A stretch of 64,000 bases of DNA from NCBI GenBank assembly GCA_947586185.1, contig CANPXN010000006.1, positions 22,383 to 86,382 on the forward strand, in the 5' to 3' direction. This document shows positions 59,312 to 64,000 of the stretch, one piece after another (positions within the stretch are counted from its first letter, which is position 1; each line of letters opens with the position of its first letter). This DNA is from an uncultured Clostridia bacterium. Its GTDB lineage: Bacteria; Bacillota; Clostridia; Oscillospirales; Ruminococcaceae. Under the pieces are notes generated by a model. That model made no database searches. It was not told the origin of the DNA and worked only from the letters and a program-made list of their open reading frames with translations. Both the position numbers and the translations under genes were made by a program.

Positions 59312-60958
59312 TTAAAACAGGCTTCTCCTGTCTTTCAGAGGTTCATCGAGCAGCTTGTAGTTGATGTAAATATCACGAGGCTGCCCCTCAACATAAGCAT
59401 CAAGGGTGATATACTCGATAAGCTCCAAGCACATCTCACGTGTAAGCTCCTGCACATCGGTGTATTTTCTCAGTCGCTTCATGAACAGCTCCACATCTTC
59501 CTCGTCCTGCCTGATCGTGGAGAACTTTTCTTCAAGATCAGCAACTTCTGTGGACAGCTCTTTCTGTTCGGTCTCGTACTTTGCTATCAGCTTCATCGCT
59601 ACGTCCTCCGAAACCTTACCGAGGACTTTGTCCTCATAGATGTTCTGGATCAGAGTATCAAGCTCCTGTAAGCGGTATTTGCCCTCTGTGAGCTTCTTGG
59701 TATCAACGAAATACTGCTCCTCGTGGTGTTTCGCCTTGCGTGCAAGAAACTCTGCTTTAGCCTTTTCTTCGTCCGCTACCACAAGCTGAGCGAGACTGCG
59801 AATATCTTCCAGCACAATAGCGTCCATATCTTGCATTTTGATGTAATGGCTGGGACAGTAACGCTTTCCGAATTTCATGTAAGAAGTACAGTTGTAATTA
59901 TGACGAAAATACTTTCTCGGCTTTTTCTTACTGCCGTTCGTGGTGTTGTTCCACGCAAGGCGGACTTTGTTTCCGCAGTCCTGACAGTAGATCAAACCGC
60001 TGAGATTTGCAACATATCCACTGCTGTTACGCTTGCCCTGCGACACCGACTGCTCCATCTCACGCACTCTGTCCAAAAGCTCCTGAGAAACAATAGGCTC
60101 GTGCGTATTCTTCACAACGATCATATCTTCCTCATCGTTCTTAATGACCTTATGATTCTTGTAAGATACCGTTGTTGTACGGAGCTGAACAAGATGTCCG
60201 AGGTAAGTATAGTTGTGAAGTATCTGCCTTACCGATTCTCCGCACCACATATGCCGTGTACGTCGAGGATTGGGCTTGCCAAGTTTTGCATAATAGTAGT
60301 CAGAAGGGATCGGTATGCCGTCCTCATTGAGCTTATCAGCAATATGGTGTGGTGTGATGCCGCTTGCTCGCATTTCAAAGATGCTACGGACGATAGGTGC
60401 TGCATCAGGATCAATCACAGGCAGATGATTCGGATCATCACCTTTAGTGTACCCGAACGGAGCACAGGCCGCACGATACTTACCAGCCTTTGCATTGGCT
60501 TCGATGACTGCCTTGATTTTCTTACTCGTAGAAGCGGCGTGCCACTCATTAAATAAGTTGACGATCGGCATCATGTCAAGCGCTGAGGTATCCTTGCTTG
60601 CGGTATCCACATTATCGTTGAGAGCAAAGAAGCGGATATTGTAACTCGGAAAAATGTAGTCCACATATCTGCCGACCTCGATATAATTACGACCGAAACG
60701 GCTGAGGTCTTTGCAGATGATAAGGTTGATCTTTCCCGACTGAGCATCAGCCAGCAATCTCTGCACCGCAGGTCTGTCGAAGTCCGTACCGCTCCAACCG
60801 TCATCGACATAGGTATCCACAAGATTCCAACCTTGCTCCTTGACATACTTGGTGAGGATAAGTTTCTGGTTTTCTATTGACAGGGATTCGCCGGCTCTCA
60901 TATCCTCCTGCGAGAGGCGGACGTAAATTCCTGCATTGTAAATGGTCTGCTTTGCCAT
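59312..60958 (-). CDS. large serine recombinase (intact)
   Basis: A 548-residue site-specific recombinase of the large serine family (TnpX/DUF4368 group). The resolvase domain starts with GIYVRLSQED, in which Ser16 is the nucleophile, and includes DDGWSGTDFDRPAVQRLLAD and CKDLSRFGRNYIEVG (catalytic Arg region, about 95). The recombinase domain has APFGYTKGD near 175. A zinc ribbon (CQDCGNKV...CTSY...RYCPSH, about 335-385) is followed by a coiled coil and a C-terminal DUF4368 segment. ATG at 60958 has AAGGAGC before it. Such enzymes excise and integrate mobile elements. It is intact, so possibly active. Confidence 0.92.
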   Translation of the reverse strand: MAKQTIYNAGIYVRLSQEDMRAGESLSIENQKLILTKYVKEQGWNLVDTYVDDGWSGTDFDRPAVQRLLADAQSGKINLIICKDLSRFGRNYIEVGRYVDYIFPSYNIRFFALNDNVDTASKDTSALDMMPIVNLFNEWHAASTSKKIKAVIEANAKAGKYRAACAPFGYTKGDDPNHLPVIDPDAAPIVRSIFEMRASGITPHHIADKLNEDGIPIPSDYYYAKLGKPNPRRTRHMWCGESVRQILHNYTYLGHLVQLRTTTVSYKNHKVIKNDEEDMIVVKNTHEPIVSQELLDRVREMEQSVSQGKRNSSGYVANLSGLIYCQDCGNKVRLAWNNTTNGSKKKPRKYFRHNYNCTSYMKFGKRYCPSHYIKMQDMDAIVLEDIRSLAQLVVADEEKAKAEFLARKAKHHEEQYFVDTKKLTEGKYRLQELDTLIQNIYEDKVLGKVSEDVAMKLIAKYETEQKELSTEVADLEEKFSTIRQDEEDVELFMKRLRKYTDVQELTREMCLELIEYITLDAYVEGQPRDIYINYKLLDEPLKDRRSLF

Positions 60959-60987
60959 AATAGCTCCTTTCAAATCAAAGCAGTACC

Positions 60988-61062
60988 ATACCGACATTTT
61001 TATTCAAACGCCTGTTTTCTAGGCGTTTGTTTCATTATAGCGCAAAATGTCGGTATAGTCAA
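60988..61062 (-). promoter_or_regulatory. recombinase promoter inside nested inverted repeats
   Basis: On the minus strand TTGACT (61057-61062), 17-base spacer, TATAAT (61034-61039). An outer perfect 13-bp inverted repeat (ATACCGACATTTT at 60988-61000, its complement at 61044-61056) brackets the -10 box; an inner perfect 9-bp repeat (61005-61013 and 61021-61029) lies in the leader. Possible autoregulatory operator, attenuator or recombination site. Confidence 0.65.
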
Positions 61063-61078
61063 TGCTTTGCCGACAAAA

Positions 61079-61246
61079 TTACGCCAGTGTTTCTTTTACG
61101 GCTCTTTCAAAGGCGAGCCTGCCGATTACTTCGTCGATATTTTTCTCTCCGACGAAGCGGCTGTGAACGATATATTTCTTTCCGTCGATCACATACTCTG
61201 AAACCCTCTCGGGGCAGTCTTTGAACTTTTCGTTGAGTTCAAACAT
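61079..61246 (-). CDS. TnpW-like small transposon protein
   Basis: A 55-residue protein, MFELNEKFKDCPERV at the start, with the core YVIDGKKYIVHSRFVGEKN resembling the TnpW family (PF14202), small proteins encoded beside serine recombinases in Tn4451-like and conjugative elements. Function unknown. The frame is open 15 codons further upstream without a standard start, so the 5' end may be truncated. Between it and 61395 the minus strand has only a 20-codon ORF (ATG at 61356 region) and no recognised gene. Confidence 0.6.
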   Translation of the reverse strand: MFELNEKFKDCPERVSEYVIDGKKYIVHSRFVGEKNIDEVIGRLAFERAVKETLA

Positions 61247-61395
61247 CTTTCCTGCCTTCTCTTTCTCTACGGCAGTAGTCTTGTTGCCCAGTTAAATTAA
61301 GTCCTTTCCGCAGCTCGATCCATTTCAACTTCTTGCTGCTTATAAATGTTGCTTCCCATAATTATGAGGAAAGTCCTTACGGATAAATAGTCCGT

Positions 61396-61740
61396 TTAAT
61401 CCTCGTCATTTTCCGAGCTGTCATAAAACGAAATATCATCGTTCTCATTTTTGCTGTCGGACGAGTGATCGCTGCCAGCATTTTTACCGCCGACCAGTTC
61501 AAGCAGATCGGCATCGGTCAAACCACTCGATCTCAGTTTCTGCAAAAGCTGATGTTCAGCGGAAATGATTTCGTCAAGCTCTCTCGGCTTGCAATTGTAC
61601 TCCTCAGCCATAGCAAGACGAGAAACTTCTTTCAGCTTGTCCTCCGCCGCTTTCTTCTTTGCCGTATCATTAGCAATACGTTTTTTGTAAAACTCGATCT
61701 TCTCAATGAGCTGTTCTTTCTTTTCTCTGTAAATGCCCAT
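61396..61740 (-). CDS. coiled-coil mobile-element protein
   Basis: A 114-residue protein. Residues 3-45 form a charged coiled coil (REKKEQLIEKIEFYKKRIAN), then REL DEIISAEHQLLQKL and GLTDADLLELVGG, followed by an acidic Ser/Asp-rich tail. The pattern is like small DUF4315-type proteins in conjugative elements, but the match is loose. ATG at 61740 follows GGGAG. Its promoter region shares the 12-mer TGCGCTATAATG with the recombinase promoter, which suggests both belonged to one element. Confidence 0.6.
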   Translation of the reverse strand: MGIYREKKEQLIEKIEFYKKRIANDTAKKKAAEDKLKEVSRLAMAEEYNCKPRELDEIISAEHQLLQKLRSSGLTDADLLELVGGKNAGSDHSSDSKNENDDISFYDSSENDED

Positions 61741-61965
61741 AAGAAAACTCCCTTCATAAATTTTTGTTCTGAGCAAGTCAGCACACCTGACTAATGCTAT
61801 GCTACCATTATAGCGCACTTATACTATTAAAAACAAGCCGCAATGCGCACAAAGTTTTGTTCACAGCTTGTTAATAAAAAACCGGGGAATTTTTGATTTT
61901 CAAAAATCAAAATCACGCTATATTGCAGAAAATGCCGTTTCGTCATTTTGACGAAGTGATTTTTG

Positions 61966-62100
61966 GTGATTCAAAGAAATTTAGAATTTACTATTGACGA
62001 GAACGGAAATATCCAGTATAGTGATTATGAGGGGGGCAGAAAAAGAGAAAGTCGCACAGCTCCGATTCTCGTAAAACGAAAAAAATCACCGAGCCGATAG
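61966..62100 (+). pseudogene. possible remnant ORF of a mobile-element gene
   Basis: A 44-codon plus-strand frame reads RNLEFTIDENGNIQYSDYEG and continues with a Lys/Arg-rich tail to TAG at 62098. The segment looks like a real protein end, and similar acidic/aromatic tails occur in conjugative-element small proteins, but there is no clear start or RBS (a GTG at 61966 is possible). The surrounding 61741-62181 stretch also has two palindromes (TTTTGATTTT region near 61890 and TTCGTCA/TGACGAA near 61940). Confidence 0.35.
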
Positions 62101-62130
62101 GCTCGGAAATGCAAATGCCCCACAGGGGCA
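62089..62130. repeat. pair of adjacent GC-rich hairpins
   Basis: CCGAGCC-GATA-GGCTCGG (62089-62106) and TGCCCC-ACA-GGGGCA (62116-62130), both perfect. They stand out in an A/T-rich gap. They may be transfer-origin or terminator structures of the element. Confidence 0.55.
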
Positions 62131-62181
62131 AATTCTAACCCAGCAAGTAGGAACGTTCAAATGGAGACGTGTCATTACATT

Positions 62182-63669
62182 TTATACTAATGCGTTCTGC
62201 TTGTTTGAAAGTGCCTTGTCAAGGAACTTGTAATAGATGTGGATTCTCCTCGGCGTATTTCGGTTTTCGGGAACATCTTCAATTGTGATGTACTCCACAA
62301 GATCAAGAAGCATTTCACGGGTGAGAACCTCAAAGCCTGCATACTTTTTCAGTCGGCGGATAAACTCGTCAACATCACGTTCGTCCTGATCATTTGCTTC
62401 AAGGCGTTCATGTATAACATCAAGCTCTGTCTGCAAGGTCTTGTTTTCTTCCTGATACTTGTCTATCAGTTTAACGCATACTTCTTCGGGGACTTTGCCG
62501 AGAACCATGTTTTCATAAACACTCTGCGTGAGTGTGTCAAGCTCAGCGATACGATGCTCTATATCTTGCTTGCGCTTGGTGTCAATAGCTGTCTGCGAGG
62601 TACGGTCTCCCGACTTCTTTTCGATGAACTGTTTTCTCGCCTTGTCCTCATCTATAATAAGGTTCAGTTTGGACTGAATATCGGCGATAACGAGAGTTTC
62701 AAGAACCTTTCCGTTTATGGTGTGTGTTGTGCAATAATTGCTACCGTAACGTGCGTGATAACCGCAGGTGTAGCCTGTGCCATGTTCCTTGTTTCTGCGG
62801 TTCACCCATATCTGCTTCATCTTGTAACCGCAATCGGCACAATAGAGCAGACCAGAAAATGTCGGAACAAAACCTCTGCTGTCTTTCTTGCCTCTGCTGA
62901 CAGATTTTTCATACTCACGAACCTTATCCCAAAGTTTCTGCGAAATGATTGGTTCATGGTTGTTTTCAATTACAATCCAGTCATCTTCGTTTGTAGGGAT
63001 ACGCTTGTGGTTCTTGTAGCTGACAGTCGGTCTGCGTTGCTGTGCGAGTGTTCCGATGTAGATCGGATTCCGGAGAATATGATAAATACACTCTTTGCTC
63101 CACAGGTGTGTCATGGAGATCGGATTTGTCTTGCCGAGCTTCTGATAAAGATAATCAGAGGGCGGCAGGATTTTTTCGGCATTGAGTATCTCGGATATTT
63201 TCTTTGTGTCGATTCCCTTTGCCCTCAGCTCAAAGATACGGCGAACAACGGCAGCAGCTTCGGGGTCAATGGTAGGCGTGTACTTTCCGTCATCTGCTTT
63301 GGTATATCCGTATGCCGCAAAAGAGCATTTGTATTTCCCAGCCTTTGCTCCTGCTTCGGTGACAGCACGGAGTTTCTTGGAAGTATTTGCGCTGTGCCAC
63401 TCGTTGAAAATGTTCATGATAGGCATCATGTCCATTCCTGCACTCTGCGAATTAGCGGTATCCACATTATCCGTGAGAGCTATAAAACGGATATTATACA
63501 TTGGAAATATGTAGTCCGTGTACTGTCCCACCTGGATATAATTGCGTCCGAAACGAGAAAGGTCTTTACACAAAATCAGGTTGATCTTTCCTGCCTTTGC
63601 ATCGTCAAGCATACGTTGTACGCCAGGTCTGTCGAAACTCACGCCCGAAATTCCATCGTCTATGTAAAC
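62182..63669 (-). pseudogene. large serine recombinase lacking its catalytic N terminus
   Basis: About 495 codons homologous to the recombinase at 59312-60958 from VYIDDGISGVSFDRPGVQRM onward: resolvase core (CKDLSRFGRNYIQVG), recombinase domain (AAYGYTKAD), zinc ribbon (CADCGYKM...CGYHARYGSNYC) and C-terminal DUF4368 region. The first about 45 residues, including the nucleophilic Ser of the YxRxS motif, are absent. Homology stops near 63669; the open frame goes on to 63765 with unrelated residues. The remaining frame is intact, so the truncation seems recent. It could be expressed as a DNA-binding fragment, but cannot recombine. Confidence 0.85.
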
Positions 63670-63688
63670 ACCGAAAATGATACAAAAG

Positions 63689-63732
63689 CGAATCACAGAA
63701 AACGCCCTATTTACGGCACTTTCTGTGATTCG
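63689..63732. repeat. 13-bp perfect inverted repeat near the recombinase truncation point
   Basis: CGAATCACAGAAA (63689-63701) and its exact complement (63720-63732) with an 18-base spacer, 20 bases from the junction at 63669. May be the end of the sequence that replaced the recombinase N terminus. Confidence 0.65.
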
Positions 63733-63811
63733 ATGTTTTGAAATATAGTGTTGTTTTGGTATCAAGGGGCTGAAAATTGAGGATAGAAACAGGAGGGGGT
63801 GAAAAGGAAAA

Positions 63812-63910
63812 TTAAATTTTATGGATAAATTAAATTTTACCGAGGAAACGTTAAATTTTAGTGGAGTAAAGAGGATAAATTAAATTTTATAGGGGCAAAA
63901 TTAAATTTTA
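63812..63910. repeat. five iteron-like repeats of TTAAATTTTA
   Basis: Exact TTAAATTTTA at 63812, 63830, 63851, 63880 and 63901 (start to start 18, 21, 29 and 21 bases). Flanks are partly shared (GGATAAA before two copies, TGGGG-like after several). Spaced direct repeats of this kind usually bind a replication or regulatory protein. Confidence 0.7.
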
Positions 63911-63946
63911 TGGGGAATAATTAAAGGTAACCTCTAAAAACCTCTA

Positions 63947-63975
63947 TTGAAAAAATAGTAAAAACATGGTATAAT
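63947..63975 (+). promoter_or_regulatory. promoter at the right edge
   Basis: TTGAAA at 63947-63952, 17-base spacer, TATAAT at 63970-63975, after the iteron-like array. Confidence 0.7.
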
Positions 63976-63981
63976 AGAACC

Positions 63982-64000
63982 ATGAAAGCAAGAATGAGAA
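63982..64000 (+). CDS. start of a gene leaving the window
   Basis: ATG at 63982 (MKARMR...) lies seven bases after the -10 box, so this transcript would be leaderless or the true start lies further right. Only six codons are visible; the product cannot be named. Confidence 0.35.

Noticed and set aside
59723..60556. 277-codon plus-strand frame over the first recombinase
   Set aside because: Same reason: antisense shadow of an intact recombinase.
62239..63741. 500-codon plus-strand open frame over the second recombinase
   Set aside because: It is the antisense shadow of a recombinase frame with clear resolvase, zinc-ribbon and recombinase motifs; its translation has no recognisable domain and is rich in Cys/Phe/Val runs typical of antisense frames.
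1..64000. CRISPR arrays, rRNA or tRNA genes
   Set aside because: No regularly spaced identical repeats of CRISPR length, no rRNA-like stretches and no convincing cloverleaf with a T-loop GTTCRANNC box in an intergenic gap were seen by eye.

Overview
The window reads as chromosome of an anaerobic, low-to-moderate GC, cellulose-degrading member of the Oscillospiraceae close to Ruminococcus. The evidence is a dockerin-bearing GH5 cellulase, a membrane-anchored GH9 cellulase, a dockerin-bearing secreted cysteine protease, a SCIFF (ranthipeptide) locus typical of Clostridia, the sporulation-associated gene gerW, and Firmicutes-type gene orders (scpA-scpB; der-plsY-gpsA; yceD-rpmF; thyX-tmk). No rRNA, tRNA or CRISPR array was recognised.

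Layout. 1-4.4 kb: chromosome segregation (scpA tail, scpB), a DUF2953 protein, gerW, a D,D-carboxypeptidase and rluB. 4.4-7.9 kb: a three-gene biotin carboxyl-transfer operon (carboxyltransferase, biotin carrier, OadA/5S-type subunit). 7.9-15.3 kb: metA, a small membrane protein, then murD, two tandem M42 peptidases, a GNAT and a PLP enzyme. 15.4-17.9 kb: a zinc-ribbon/kinase-like/PASTA membrane protein whose kinase motifs are degraded, and a DUF3783 protein. 18-24.2 kb: a tightly packed run thyX, tmk, DUF2156, DJ-1, 5-formyl-THF cyclo-ligase, mltG and a U32 protein. 24.2-26.2 kb: a structured repeat followed by an ABC exporter pair. 26.3-29.7 kb: a GHL10-type lipoprotein, a TIGR04086 membrane protein, and the SCIFF precursor with its radical SAM maturase. 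29.7-34 kb: mscL, an MGMT-fold protein, the GH5-dockerin cellulase and an ion transporter. 34-39.2 kb: a lipoprotein, a methyltransferase, a second degenerate carboxypeptidase paralogue, pgi and a P-loop orphan. 39.2-46 kb: yceD, rpmF, a DUF512 radical SAM protein, der, plsY, gpsA and citrate synthase. 46-59 kb: a PIG-L deacetylase, DUF3810, tex, the GH9 cellulase, two small proteins, the C39/SH3/dockerin protein, prmA, a HAD phosphatase, a zinc-ribbon membrane protein and tcdA. 59-64 kb: a mobile-element region with a tyrosine-integrase tail, an intact large serine recombinase, a TnpW-like peptide, a coiled-coil protein, a second serine recombinase lacking its catalytic N terminus, and an iteron-like repeat array before a gene that leaves the window.

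Most operons start with a near-consensus sigma-A type promoter (TTGACA-like, 17-nt spacer, TATAAT-like) and end in a hairpin terminator; these are listed individually. Two families of short dispersed structured repeats occur, each in two copies: a 68-nt element before the ABC transporter and before gpsA, and a 41-nt near-perfect palindrome directly after two genes. No protein-coding system of wholly unknown type stands out. The most unusual items are the apparent pseudokinase with PASTA repeats, the carboxypeptidase paralogue that has lost two of three catalytic motifs, the 68-nt repeat family, the nested inverted repeats at the recombinase promoter, and the iteron-like array at the right edge. 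All calls come from reading the sequence; no database search was run.
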